From a bacterium (lineage in GTDB: Bacteria; B130-G9): a DNA stretch of 54,568 bases. The translations under genes and the position numbers were made by a program. Below the pieces are notes generated by a model. That model was not told the DNA's origin. It saw nothing but the letters and a program-made list of their open reading frames with translations, and did no database searches. Positions 32,501-41,090 of the stretch are shown in pieces. Location: positions 1-54,568 of the forward strand of contig JAGHCW010000149.1 in assembly GCA_021160245.1 (NCBI GenBank), read 5' to 3'. The number at the start of each line of letters is the position of its first letter. Position 1 is the first letter of the stretch.

Positions 32501-35500
32501 TCGGAGACAGTCGCGCCTCAGTCAACCTGCTCCGCGCCGCGTATCTCAAGACAGAGCGATATTGCAATCGACTTCACCGCATCCGACGCCCAGTCCGGCA
32601 TCCAGACCGTGCATCTGTGGTACAAACTCAACCAGGGCAGCTGGACGGACACATGGCTCGCAGAGGCTGGAGATGCTGGCGCGTTTGATTACCACGTCTT
32701 GACTGGCGATGGTAGATATTACTTTTATACGATAGCAACCGACCTGGCCGGCAATGTCGAGGGTCCTCCGGGCAACCCGGACACTTTGACCATCGTCGAT
32801 ACGACGAGGCCAGAATCGACCTGTACGGCCCCCGCTGGGGTCTCGGCGCCCCTGATACCGGTCTCCTTCATCGCAAGTGATGCAGGAACTAGTATAAGCC
32901 AAACGACGCTATTCTGGCGTTTTGAGGACGGCGCATTCCAGGACTCAGGGCTGGTCGAGGCGGGATTAGCCGGCCAGTTCGATTTCACTACAGCATCCGG
33001 GGAGGGTCACTATTTCTTCTATACGATTTCGGAAGACCAGGCGGGTAACGTCGAGGAGGCCCCGAGTGGATTTGACTCCGAAACACACTTAGACACGCTG
33101 GCGCCCTCATCTTCATGTTCATCGCCGGCCGCCGCGGCAACCCCATTCACGATCGCCTTCGAGTCAGAGGACGCAGGCTCCGGAGTGGGCACAACAAGTC
33201 TCTTCTGGCGCCTCGGGCAAGGCGACTGGGAAGAGTGGGAAACCCCAGTCGCCGGGGAGATAGGTGGCTTTGAATTCGCACCCACACAGGGCGATGGCCT
33301 CTACGGTTTCTATAGCATTGCGACTGACCTAGCGGGCAATCAAGAGCCGGACCCCGGAACCCCAGACACGGAGACCCTATTCGATACGGTGCCGCCCAGC
33401 TCCTCCTGCATCTGCCCCCGATATGCGACTATTGCCAGCATTGCTGTCTCATTCATCGCCTCGGACGACTCGTCAGGGCTGCTCTCAACGTCAATGTGGT
33501 ATCAAGTAAATGACGGCGAGTTTATCGATTCCGGGCAGCACATAGCGGGATTGGAGGGAACTTTCCACTTCATCCCTGAAGACGGCGAGGCCACATACAC
33601 ATTCTATACGGCTGCCGAGGACGCAGCCGGTAACCTGGAAGACCCACCCGTAGCCCCCGACGCCTCATGTGCATACGACATTACCGCGCCTCAAGCAACC
33701 TGCACCTCCCCCGATCGGGGCAACATGTCCCCAATCGTGGTGAACTTCACGGCAGAGGATGCAGTCGCGGGAGTCGCTTCCACCAGATTGCTCTTCAAAT
33801 TCAATGGCGGAGATTGGGAGGATTCAGGCCTATCTATGGTGTCTGATTCCGGCCAATTCACCTTTGCGCCGACCCTCGGAGCAGGGACGTATAGCTTTGC
33901 CGCTATCGCCCTTGACTGGGCTGGCAACGAGCAGGCATGGCCGGTCAGCCCCGACTGCGAGACCGTCTTCGATGAGAATATGCCCATATCAAGCTGCTCG
34001 GCGCCTCCAACATCCAACGAGGCAACGATAGAGGTGACATTCGAGGCGAGCGGCGGAATAAGCGGTCTTCAGCTTGTCGAGCTCTGGTTCGCTTATGAGG
34101 GTGGCGTTGCCGAAGATAGTGGTCTTTCCACAACTGAGGCATCCGGGACACTCTTATTTGAGCCCCGCATGGGTAACGGCCATTACACTCTCTTCACGAT
34201 TGCGACGAACAATGACGCTGTGCAAGAGGTGGCGCCTGAAACACCAGATGCCTCGATTCTTATAGACACGACTGCGCCAGTTACGACCTGCGACGCGCCC
34301 GAATACGCAACAATGGCCTCCGTCGCGATTGCCTTCACCTGTTATGACGCCTTCTCGGCCATTGATTATGTCGAGCTCCAATACAGTTTCAATCAGGGGG
34401 TGTATCACTGGCGTGAACGGGTGGACGGCGCCCCGGCGGGGACGTTTGTGTTCGATTTCCCAAGTGGTGAGGGGGTCTATGATTTCGATATCCTTGCTGC
34501 CGATGCGCTTGGCAACTGCGATGCTCCGGGTGACTCGCTCTGCAGCACAACTACATACGACGTGACGCCTCCCGACTCGTCGTGCGTCTCCCCCGCCTAC
34601 TGCAGCACAGCAACCCTAGCGGTCCAATATGAAGCTTCAGATACCCACTCAGGACTTGCAGATGTGGCTCTATTCTATCAGTTCGGTGAGGCCGGGTGGG
34701 AGCTCTTCGGCTCAGTCCCCTCCAGCGATGCAGGCTCTTATGAGCTCAACATTGGAGCACAGGAGGGTGCGTGGAGCTTCTATACAACCGCCGTCGATTT
34801 GGCCGGAAATGTTGAGGCGCAGCCGCCTGAAGCTGATAGCGTAACAGTAGTTGACAGGACACCACCCGGGGTCACTCTATCGACCCTAGCATGGGCGAAT
34901 CAGGCCGTGATCGATCTTGACTATGAGGCGTCGGACAGCCTTTCGGGTCTTCATCAGGTTGCGCTGTTGTATCGTTTCGACGGGGGTAGCTGGGTGGATA
35001 CAGGCGTTACTTCGGCAGAGGCAACTGGCGTGCTCCCGTTTGAGTTTGCCGATGGCGAGGGGTCCTATGATTTTGCGCTTATGGCTTGGGATATGGCTCG
35101 TAACTCGAACGGCCAGCCAACCGAGCCCCATGCAAGCACAATCTACGATGCGACCCCACCCACGTCGAGCTGTCTAGCTCCCGAGTATGCGACAACGCCC
35201 ACGATTTCCGTGCTATTCAGCGTCTTGGATGAGCTTTCAGGCATTATCACCACACGCCTCTTCTACCGACAGGCCGGCGGGGATTGGGCACCCCTCGAAG
35301 GGCATCTAGAAGGTGTGAGTGGCCAGTTCATTTTCGTGGCGCCCGTGGATGGTGCTTACCAGTTCTATACGGTCTCAACGGACGAAGCCGGAAACTCCGA
35401 GTCTGACAAGAACGCACAATGCGAGACAGTGGTCGATACCGAGGCGCCGGCCTCCAGCTGCGAGTGCCCGGAATACTCAAGTGGGGAGTTTGAGATAACA

Positions 35501-36997
35501 TTCACTGCGAGCGATGCTGTGGGGGGAATAGCTAGCGTCTCGCTATATTACAGAAGTGACGGCGTCGATTGGCAAGATACAGGACTGGTTGAGAGCACAG
35601 CATCCGGGGCGTTTGTTTTTGACCCGCAGGATGGCGACGGAGTATATTCTTTTGTCACAATGGCCTCGGATATTGTCGGTAATGTGGAGTCGCTCTTAAA
35701 CGATCCGGATTGTTTCATACTAGTCGATACGGTGACCCCATACTCGGCGGCGGATTGCGAATCGGTTACTAATCAGGAACCGTTTGAGGTCTCATACACC
35801 GCCTCGGATGAGACGAGCGGCGTCGCATCAGTTGAGCTTTATTACTCGAAGGATGCCGCCCCCTTCGCGACGACGGGCCTGACGTCCGACGGGACATCCG
35901 GGACGCTCCAGTTTGCCCTTGTGGAAGGTGATGGGACTTATGGGTTCTACGCGATTGCGACTGATAATGCGGGCAATGTTCAGGACTCGCCTGTTGAGGC
36001 GGACTGCACGGTATTGCTCGATACTGCGTCTCCGACATCCTCCTGTGCATCACCAGAGTCCGCTACTGAAGGCCCTATTCAGGTAACTTTCACCGCGAGC
36101 GATGCGGCTAGCGGGGTTGATCAGACGCGGCTTCTCTATCGCACTTCAAGAATAACCCCATGGCAGGACACAGGCCTTTCCTCGGCAGGTGAGTTTGGCG
36201 CGTTCGATTTCGACTTCCCTGATGGTGAGGGGCTTTATGAGTTCCAGACGGTTACTACAGATGTCGCCGGCAATGTCGAACCGGAGAGCGAAGTGCCCTG
36301 TTCATCCACAGAATATCAATCAGCCGCCTCTACGTTGTGGGTGTCATTTGACTCGCACGTCTTCGAGGCTATTCAGATTGGCGAACTTGGAACTGTTGAG
36401 CTGATCGTCCGAAATGACGGCAACGCGGACCTTGTCGTAGATACGATAGAGAGCAGCGGAGTTCCCTACTGGGTGGGTGGTCCTCAGCCGTTCACTCTTA
36501 TCCCAGGCGCACAGAGAGCATTGAATCTCTTCTTCTTACCTGTAAGCGAGTTCGTCGCGTCAGGGGAGATAGTTATTAGTTCTAACGACGTGGATGCCCC
36601 AGAGAAGACTATTGCCCTGACGGGTTCTGTTATCACCGGCATCAAACCGTTCCTGACCGTCGTTACAGAGCGGCCTGAGTATCATACATCGGACAGCGTC
36701 TGGGCGCTCTATGCGCTTGGCAACTGGGGCCCGGATGTCTCAGTGGACGCGTACGTTGCGATTCGGTTCCCCGGGGATTCGCAGCTACATTTCCTGATGG
36801 ACTTTTCGGACACGGCGACGCCCATTTCGCTCTTCTTGCCTCAAGGGACCTATATTCCGCCGACGACACTGCTTCAATTCCCCATAAATAGCCCGATAGC
36901 CCAAGGAGAATACGTCATGTACGCTGCTCTTTGTGAATCTGGATCCCATTTTGTGCCATTGAGCGATATTTCCGTGGCGACTTTCACATTCGAGTGA
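29537..36997 (+). CDS. Giant secreted subtilisin-like (S8) protease with 15 Ig-like repeats
   Basis: 2486 residues from ATG 29537 (GGGAGG upstream; TTG 29522 is too early). Signal peptide 1 to about 27; propeptide-like region to about 235; S8 catalytic domain about 240-545 with Asp258 (GVADTGLD), His304 (GHSHGTHVAG), Asn404 (AAGNAGPE) and Ser487 (GTSMACP). A jelly-roll domain follows (about 560-700, KLEITLVWTDYPS), then a module beginning ESPILSDASVTPSSG, 15 Ig-like repeats of roughly 95-100 residues, an ASPM/Hydin-like domain (about 2265-2370, FTLIPGAQRALNLFF) and a final module related to the C-termini of the propeller proteins at the window start. It is secreted or surface-bound. Natural substrate unknown. 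Confidence 0.95.
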   Translation: MLKKAIFAAVLCVFAYVIVVAVSPGAEEPPLLKLRMGSFVPSEMYKMAIPGEFLANSYPPETEGLYVVQFAGPPTPAERQALLDAGGEIVGYLPDYAFIVAMFTDAFAQVSLWPGDGSWGAVWAGLYQPAFKISPELVVGGSGQDEAQSVIIQQFGRGAFELEELSQLVLECGARVELLDSSIFKDTQRLRVRVAGEDLLQLVTEVSRRSNVLWIDKYHPPFLLNDNSRWICQSYISPRTPVWDNGIHGEGQIVGVADTGLDADMCFFYDESEGLPSSTVNNNQRKTIVYYDLAGNGDWDGHSHGTHVAGSIAGDNFLTPNGYDFGDGMAYNAKLVVQDVGAGGSLVGLPGDLNTLFDQAMQAGAVIHSNSWGSGANYYTPSAQDIDEFMWDNPDFLIVVAAGNAGPEVNTVGSPSTAKNLVTAGATQNSYSGQDPDNVAIFSSNGPTADGRTKPTVCAPGQTVNSAACDYNVSSNNCGLMMMQGTSMACPVTAGLSALVRQYYVDGYYPTGSKVPGDAFIPSAALLKATLVNCAANMSGDYIDGPIPSTGQGWGRILLDDALFFPGDDCQLMVFDVSPGLLHGHSDTFEIKSNGSCKLEITLVWTDYPSTLSASQNIVNNLDLALVTPDAATYKGNNYSGGASVVGGSFDAINVVECIQINEPISGNYEIEITGHNIPYGPQPYALVITGAVANESPILSDASVTPSSGNEDDTFTFSVHYFDEDGDTAAVHQLYIADQVFDMSLTAGSSADGTFTYQTQLPAGNFHHHFQFSDGRGGLTRLPETSSYSGPLVDGDAPNSTCSCNQSSGDPIIVNYTVSDVGGTVYKTELYYRYQDDDWAYTGLWQGGTTGFFTFHPADGEGNYYFYTISSDTAGNVEEPPLTFDTASVYDIQAPSSSCTGPAYTSSQFELPYASDDADGSGVATTYLWYRYEGGAWSNSGLNQSEASGSFSFTAPSGDGTYSFYTIAVDLAGNQEPPPPSPDCEVASETVAPQSTCSAPRISRQSDIAIDFTASDAQSGIQTVHLWYKLNQGSWTDTWLAEAGDAGAFDYHVLTGDGRYYFYTIATDLAGNVEGPPGNPDTLTIVDTTRPESTCTAPAGVSAPLIPVSFIASDAGTSISQTTLFWRFEDGAFQDSGLVEAGLAGQFDFTTASGEGHYFFYTISEDQAGNVEEAPSGFDSETHLDTLAPSSSCSSPAAAATPFTIAFESEDAGSGVGTTSLFWRLGQGDWEEWETPVAGEIGGFEFAPTQGDGLYGFYSIATDLAGNQEPDPGTPDTETLFDTVPPSSSCICPRYATIASIAVSFIASDDSSGLLSTSMWYQVNDGEFIDSGQHIAGLEGTFHFIPEDGEATYTFYTAAEDAAGNLEDPPVAPDASCAYDITAPQATCTSPDRGNMSPIVVNFTAEDAVAGVASTRLLFKFNGGDWEDSGLSMVSDSGQFTFAPTLGAGTYSFAAIALDWAGNEQAWPVSPDCETVFDENMPISSCSAPPTSNEATIEVTFEASGGISGLQLVELWFAYEGGVAEDSGLSTTEASGTLLFEPRMGNGHYTLFTIATNNDAVQEVAPETPDASILIDTTAPVTTCDAPEYATMASVAIAFTCYDAFSAIDYVELQYSFNQGVYHWRERVDGAPAGTFVFDFPSGEGVYDFDILAADALGNCDAPGDSLCSTTTYDVTPPDSSCVSPAYCSTATLAVQYEASDTHSGLADVALFYQFGEAGWELFGSVPSSDAGSYELNIGAQEGAWSFYTTAVDLAGNVEAQPPEADSVTVVDRTPPGVTLSTLAWANQAVIDLDYEASDSLSGLHQVALLYRFDGGSWVDTGVTSAEATGVLPFEFADGEGSYDFALMAWDMARNSNGQPTEPHASTIYDATPPTSSCLAPEYATTPTISVLFSVLDELSGIITTRLFYRQAGGDWAPLEGHLEGVSGQFIFVAPVDGAYQFYTVSTDEAGNSESDKNAQCETVVDTEAPASSCECPEYSSGEFEITFTASDAVGGIASVSLYYRSDGVDWQDTGLVESTASGAFVFDPQDGDGVYSFVTMASDIVGNVESLLNDPDCFILVDTVTPYSAADCESVTNQEPFEVSYTASDETSGVASVELYYSKDAAPFATTGLTSDGTSGTLQFALVEGDGTYGFYAIATDNAGNVQDSPVEADCTVLLDTASPTSSCASPESATEGPIQVTFTASDAASGVDQTRLLYRTSRITPWQDTGLSSAGEFGAFDFDFPDGEGLYEFQTVTTDVAGNVEPESEVPCSSTEYQSAASTLWVSFDSHVFEAIQIGELGTVELIVRNDGNADLVVDTIESSGVPYWVGGPQPFTLIPGAQRALNLFFLPVSEFVASGEIVISSNDVDAPEKTIALTGSVITGIKPFLTVVTERPEYHTSDSVWALYALGNWGPDVSVDAYVAIRFPGDSQLHFLMDFSDTATPISLFLPQGTYIPPTTLLQFPINSPIAQGEYVMYAALCESGSHFVPLSDISVATFTFE
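31925..36319 (+). repeat. Fifteen tandem Ig-like repeats in the subtilase
   Basis: Each unit starts D.xxPxSxCxxP, continues through a [VL]xFxAxDxxSG turn, a Tyr/Arg-rich strand with GxW, a GxFxF strand, DGxGxYxFYTIAxDxAGNxE and ends in a short Pro/Asp linker. Units begin near DAPNSTC, QAPSSSC, VAPQSTC, TRPESTC, LAPSSSC, VPPSSSC, TAPQATC, NMPISSC, TAPVTTC, TPPDSSC, TPPGVTL, TPPTSSC, EAPASSC, VTPYSAA and ASPTSSC. The units have diverged at DNA level, unlike those of the C25 protease at 51732. Confidence 0.9.
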
Positions 36998-37065
36998 TCC
37001 TATCAGGGGTATTCGACGGGCGCGGATGATATAGCGCCCACACGGAAAGATGCGACCCCGAGCAC

Positions 37066-37094
37066 GGCACTCACACCATACCCGAGTGGGTGCC
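37066..37094. terminator. Possible terminator between convergent genes
   Basis: GGCACTCAC (37066-37074) pairs with GTGGGTGCC (37086-37094), with one G-T pair, around an 11-base loop in the 108-base gap after the subtilase. The plus-strand tail CCTGGTCTTGGTTATT is only moderately T-rich. Confidence 0.35.
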
Positions 37095-37105
37095 CCTGGT
37101 CTTGG

Positions 37106-38761
37106 TTATTCGATGTGATAGACTGAGTATTTGCGGCCGCTATAAACTTTCTGAAAGGCCTTTAGCGCGTTGGGATCGTTTTGCGGTTCCTTCATTACGA
37201 GCCAATGTGAGTCAAACTCACGGGCGAGCATTGAGACGCGCTTGACGTTCATCAAGCGATATCCGAGATTTACTTCAGAGTAGCCCTTGATATCGTGCCG
37301 TCCGCTTATGAGCTCCATTCGACGGAGCCATTCGTCCGCGTCTGAGGCTTTCATTGGGAAGCACTTCCAGTCCGCAACGATGGCCCGGCGGGTGAGCAGT
37401 CTGAAGCCGGGCATCTTGGGGGGGACAATGAACATCGCGTCGGATGGGGTGTTTGACCGTATCCAAGTGTAAAGGGCGAACGTCCTCGAGTGCTTATCCC
37501 GAAAGACATTCGACTCCCGAATTCCCTCCCATGCGACAAAGGCGACGACGGCGATAAGGACTATGAGAATCGCCTTGGGTATGCGGTCAGCATAGGGTGC
37601 GAGTCTCCCTCGCGTGGCGTTTGCCGCCAAAAGCGTTGCGAGGGTCAGAATAATCAGCGAATAAAACAGGAGGCCGTACTCCGGCCCCTTCATCGGCCTG
37701 ACCAGGACAGTGGTAAAGCAGATGGCGGCGAGCACTAACCAAGCGGGGATATGTCGCGAATCACGCTCCGGCGAGAGAAGCGACGCGACGGCCCCGGCAA
37801 CGGCGATGAGCGCGGCGAGCGCGACAAAGGGCGCAACTCTGAAGAGGAATAGCGCGGCGACCGGCGTAACATAGATTGCGGTTGTGAAGAGGAAACCAAT
37901 CGCAAGGAGCGCAAGCATCGATATGAGAACGACGCGAGGCGGTCCGAGATCACCCCGCTCGGGTCTGCGGACCTTTAGGCCTATCAGACCGAGCATCAAC
38001 ATACCAAAGAACGAATAATATACGCAGCGTGACCAATCAAGCGGCATGTAATGATGAGGCGAGCGGATTGAAAGGAGTATGCTCTTGTCCTGAAGCCCGC
38101 CGCCTTCGAACATAAATTGGCAGATGGTCATCGCGGTCGGCAGGGAGAGAATCGCGAAGGGGAGCGTGATGCGCAGAATCCGCCTGAGCGAGGCGCGTTT
38201 GGGGAAGAATAGAAGGGGGCCTACCGTTGGGGGTATAATCACTAAGTAGTTGGCGTGCATCAAGGCGCTTGCCCCCAGAAGGACACCTGCAAGCAGGAAT
38301 CGCTCTCGGAAGAGCATGGCGACACCAAGAAGCAATAGCGTCGTGGCTATGCTTGTGGGGAAGATGGCCTTTGGCAGCACCGGCGCGCTCAGCACCTCGT
38401 GTTTGAGGAACAACAGAATCAGGATGAGGGTTATCGTATAGGTGAAAAGGGGCCGTTCATAGAAGCGCTCGATCAAGAGCCAGACAGCCAGCGCAAAGGC
38501 AATTGAGCAAAGAAGTTGCGCCACAGTGGTCACCCAAACAATCGGGCCTAAGTAAAGAAGAGCAAGGATGAAATAGCCGAATACCGTGTGGTGATGCTCC
38601 GTTTCCCAAGTGAACCAATCGCGCCTGATGAAGTCGGGGTCCTTCATTCGCAAGCCGAACAGAAGATACTGGTTCTGGTCGGAATACGGGAAGATACAGC
38701 CGACGCCGAGCGCGAAAAGGACGGCGAGCAGGCCGACACATATTATGCGTGATCTGGTCAT
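37106..38761 (-). CDS. Polytopic membrane protein, GT-C-like
   Basis: 551 residues with about 10-12 membrane segments. After the first helix comes FPYSDQNQYLLFGLRMKDPDF, an acidic loop where GT-C glycosyltransferases carry catalytic Asp residues. The soluble C-terminal part contains NTPSDAMFIVPPKMPGFRLLTRRAIVADWKCFP, resembling the conserved end of the DUF6798-type membrane proteins. It is the last gene of a three-gene group with a methyltransferase and a GT2 transferase, overlapping the methyltransferase stop by 4 bases. Transfer of a sugar from a lipid carrier is a reasonable inference; donor and acceptor are unknown. Confidence 0.65.
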   Translation of the reverse strand: MTRSRIICVGLLAVLFALGVGCIFPYSDQNQYLLFGLRMKDPDFIRRDWFTWETEHHHTVFGYFILALLYLGPIVWVTTVAQLLCSIAFALAVWLLIERFYERPLFTYTITLILILLFLKHEVLSAPVLPKAIFPTSIATTLLLLGVAMLFRERFLLAGVLLGASALMHANYLVIIPPTVGPLLFFPKRASLRRILRITLPFAILSLPTAMTICQFMFEGGGLQDKSILLSIRSPHHYMPLDWSRCVYYSFFGMLMLGLIGLKVRRPERGDLGPPRVVLISMLALLAIGFLFTTAIYVTPVAALFLFRVAPFVALAALIAVAGAVASLLSPERDSRHIPAWLVLAAICFTTVLVRPMKGPEYGLLFYSLIILTLATLLAANATRGRLAPYADRIPKAILIVLIAVVAFVAWEGIRESNVFRDKHSRTFALYTWIRSNTPSDAMFIVPPKMPGFRLLTRRAIVADWKCFPMKASDADEWLRRMELISGRHDIKGYSEVNLGYRLMNVKRVSMLAREFDSHWLVMKEPQNDPNALKAFQKVYSGRKYSVYHIE

Positions 38762-39444
38762 CCCTTTCTACCTCGCGCCGCCATATTAAGATATATGGCC
38801 CCGAATGGGTAGCCGAACTTATCCAGAACTCGAAGCAATGGGCGCGTCGCGGCAATCACGAAAGGGAAGAGGTGCAAGCCTCTCATCTTCTCTATCTTCA
38901 TCCCGTCTCCGCTCAGCCAGCCCCTCAGCTGCCACCAGCCCGGCCAATTCTCGTGACCTTTGAATGGCCGCAAATGAAGGATTCTCGCCACCACGCAAGA
39001 CCAATACCAGAACCTGTTCGGACACGTTACGACAAGTATGCCACCGGGCTTGAGCACTCGGACAAGCTCCCCGACGGCCCGGCTGGGTGACGTCGTGTGC
39101 TCTATCGCCTCTGAGCAGAGAACAACATCAAACGTGTTGTCGCGAAACTGCATGGTTAGGATGCTGCCGGCCGTTCGAAGCGAATGGCATTTTTGTCCCA
39201 CCATCTCAAGTAACGCCGGTCCGATGTCGAGGCTCACGACATTTGCGCCTCGTTTCGCAGCCTCGGCGCTAAACCAGCCGGTTCCGCAGCCGGCGTCGAG
39301 AACGCTTGCGGAATCGAGCTCCTCGGCGGTCAACATCTCGCCGAAGACAATCTCTAGTCGCCTCTTAAGGTCGTATTCGTCCATAAGCTGGTCGAACTCG
39401 TGGGCGATGCCATTGTAGAAGCGGTCTTTATTGTGCATCGACAC
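38758..39444 (-). CDS. Class I SAM-dependent methyltransferase
   Basis: 228 residues. Motif I is VLDAGCGTGWFS (48-59), followed by VVSLDIGPALLEM, FDVVLCSEAIEHTTSP and LVRVLKPGGILVVTCPNRFW, the order of UbiE/type-11 methyltransferases. The basic C-terminal end is unusual (LNMAARGRKG). GTG 39444 is the given start (ATG 39438 is possible); it overlaps the GT2 gene by 17 bases and the next gene by 4, so the three are cotranscribed. The target is probably a sugar or lipid-linked glycan given its neighbours, but that is inference. Confidence 0.85.
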   Translation of the reverse strand: MSMHNKDRFYNGIAHEFDQLMDEYDLKRRLEIVFGEMLTAEELDSASVLDAGCGTGWFSAEAAKRGANVVSLDIGPALLEMVGQKCHSLRTAGSILTMQFRDNTFDVVLCSEAIEHTTSPSRAVGELVRVLKPGGILVVTCPNRFWYWSCVVARILHLRPFKGHENWPGWWQLRGWLSGDGMKIEKMRGLHLFPFVIAATRPLLRVLDKFGYPFGAIYLNMAARGRKG

Positions 39445-40381
39445 TGCTCGCTGATGGATTGTTGCTCTGGGCTATGACGTAAAGCGGCCGGTTGAGCTGT
39501 GAGAAGAATATCTTGCCCACATAGACGCCAACCAGCCCGAGCATCACGAGCTGGACACCACCCAGCAAGGCCACAAGCGCGATTAGCGACGTCCAGCCGG
39601 TAATGACCGCGCTATTTGTGAGCCAGACAACCAGAGCGTATGCCAGATATAAAAACGACACTATGCTGACCGCTGCCCCGACCCATATTGAGAGCCGAAG
39701 GGGCACTGTTGTGAAACTGCCAATTCCACTTGCGGCGAATGCCAACATCCGCCCGAGACCGTATTTGACCTCGCCGCCAAGCCGCTCTCCCGGTTGATAC
39801 TCAACGTAGTCGGTCTCGAAGCCAAGCCAAGGGATTAGGCCACGTAGGAAAAGAACGGAGCCTGAGTGGTGCTTTATTGCCTCGACCACCTGCCTGCTCA
39901 GAAGGCGAAAATCCGCCGAGCCAGGAGGCGTCTCAATGCCAGTTAGGCGAGAGAAAATCTGATAGAAGAGGCGCGATGTTGTCCTTTTCAGGAACGAGGC
40001 GCTTGTGCTGTCTGCGCGAACGCCTTGAACAACCACTGCCCCATCTTGCCATCTTCTTATTAGCTCCGGAATCAGGCCGGGCGGGTGCTCCCCGTCGGAG
40101 TCAAGTGTGATTACCGCATCGCCGCGCGCAGCCTTGAGCCCGGCCATCAGCGCCGCCTGATGCCCGAAGTTCCGCGTAAATCGCAGGCCGCGAATGTTCT
40201 CCATCGATTGCCCGAGGGACTCTATGGCGGCCCAGCTGCCGTCCGTGCTGCCGTCATCGACTAGTAGCAGCTCAAATCGCCAGCCAGCAAGCGACTCGAC
40301 AACCTTGCGCGCAACGGTCTCAAGCGCTGTCTCTTCGTTGAAGACCGGCATAACGACCGAAATCTGAACGTCTGTCATCAT
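39428..40381 (-). CDS. GT2 glycosyltransferase with two membrane helices (GtrB/DPM type)
   Basis: 317 residues. The GT-A domain shows VVMPVFNEE, LLLVDDGSTDGSW, the DXD-like ITLDSDGEHPPG and RSADF-like GSADFRLLSRQVVEA. Two hydrophobic helices follow (about 232-255 and 265-295: LSIWVGAAVSIVSFLYLAYALVVW; LIALVALLGGVQLVMLGLVGVYVG). Proteins of this build load a sugar onto polyprenyl phosphate at the inner membrane. That fits the neighbouring GT-C-like protein, which could then use the lipid-linked sugar. The first gene of the group; no promoter is evident in the 86-base gap before it. Confidence 0.9.
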   Translation of the reverse strand: MMTDVQISVVMPVFNEETALETVARKVVESLAGWRFELLLVDDGSTDGSWAAIESLGQSMENIRGLRFTRNFGHQAALMAGLKAARGDAVITLDSDGEHPPGLIPELIRRWQDGAVVVQGVRADSTSASFLKRTTSRLFYQIFSRLTGIETPPGSADFRLLSRQVVEAIKHHSGSVLFLRGLIPWLGFETDYVEYQPGERLGGEVKYGLGRMLAFAASGIGSFTTVPLRLSIWVGAAVSIVSFLYLAYALVVWLTNSAVITGWTSLIALVALLGGVQLVMLGLVGVYVGKIFFSQLNRPLYVIAQSNNPSASSVDAQ

Positions 40382-40467
40382 CTTACCATATCAATTCTCT
40401 AGTGCCCCGTGTGGGGTCAGTTTATCAACCGTCCCCCAAAGCTCGAGGCCATAACATCACACGTGCC

Positions 40468-41043
40468 CTAGAACTTCACGTCCGGCGCCTTCTGGGCCTC
40501 TTTCGGCGCCTCAAAATACTCGGCCTCAGAGACACCCTTTATGCGCGCGAATACGACCCCGGGGATGCCCTTGATATAAGTGTTTAACTCCCTGGCCGCC
40601 AGATTATATCGACGCCTCGCAACCGCGATCCTGTTCTCCGTGCCGGCCAGTTCGTCCTGGAGATTTAGGAAGTTCTGACTCGCCTTGAGGTCTGGATAGT
40701 TCTCGACTACAACAAGCAGTCGCCCGAGTGCCGAGGTCAGCGAGTTGTTAGCGGCGATTTTGTCCGGAATTGACTGCGCGGAACCGACCCTCGCCCTCGC
40801 CTTGGTTACTTCCGTCAGAACACCGCTTTCGTGTTTTGCATAGCCCTTGACCGTCTCTACCAGATTCGGGATCAGATCATAGCGCCGCTGAAGCTGCGTC
40901 TCGACCTGTCCCCACGCCTCGGACACGCCCTCGTCGAGTGCGACGACGTTGTTGTAGCCCCGCACAAACCATGACCCCGCCATGAGAACTAGCACTCCCA
41001 GAACGAGTACGATAATCAAGAATATCTTCAAGCCCTTCTTCAT
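40468..41043 (-). CDS. lemA: LemA-family protein
   Basis: 191 residues. One N-terminal membrane helix (GLKIFLIIVLVLGVLVLMAGSWF) is followed by the LemA body: YNNVVALDEGVSEAWGQVETQLQRRYDLIPNLVETVKGYAKHE, then ENYPDLKASQNFLNLQDELAGTENRIAVARRRYN. GGAGGG lies nine bases before ATG 41043. LemA proteins commonly sit next to TPM-domain proteins, as here, but their biochemical role is not settled. Topology: helix in the inner membrane, body outside. Confidence 0.9.
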   Translation of the reverse strand: MKKGLKIFLIIVLVLGVLVLMAGSWFVRGYNNVVALDEGVSEAWGQVETQLQRRYDLIPNLVETVKGYAKHESGVLTEVTKARARVGSAQSIPDKIAANNSLTSALGRLLVVVENYPDLKASQNFLNLQDELAGTENRIAVARRRYNLAARELNTYIKGIPGVVFARIKGVSEAEYFEAPKEAQKAPDVKF

Positions 41044-41090
41044 TTGAATCAACCCTCCTAAACTATAATCTACAATATGCGGATGAACAT

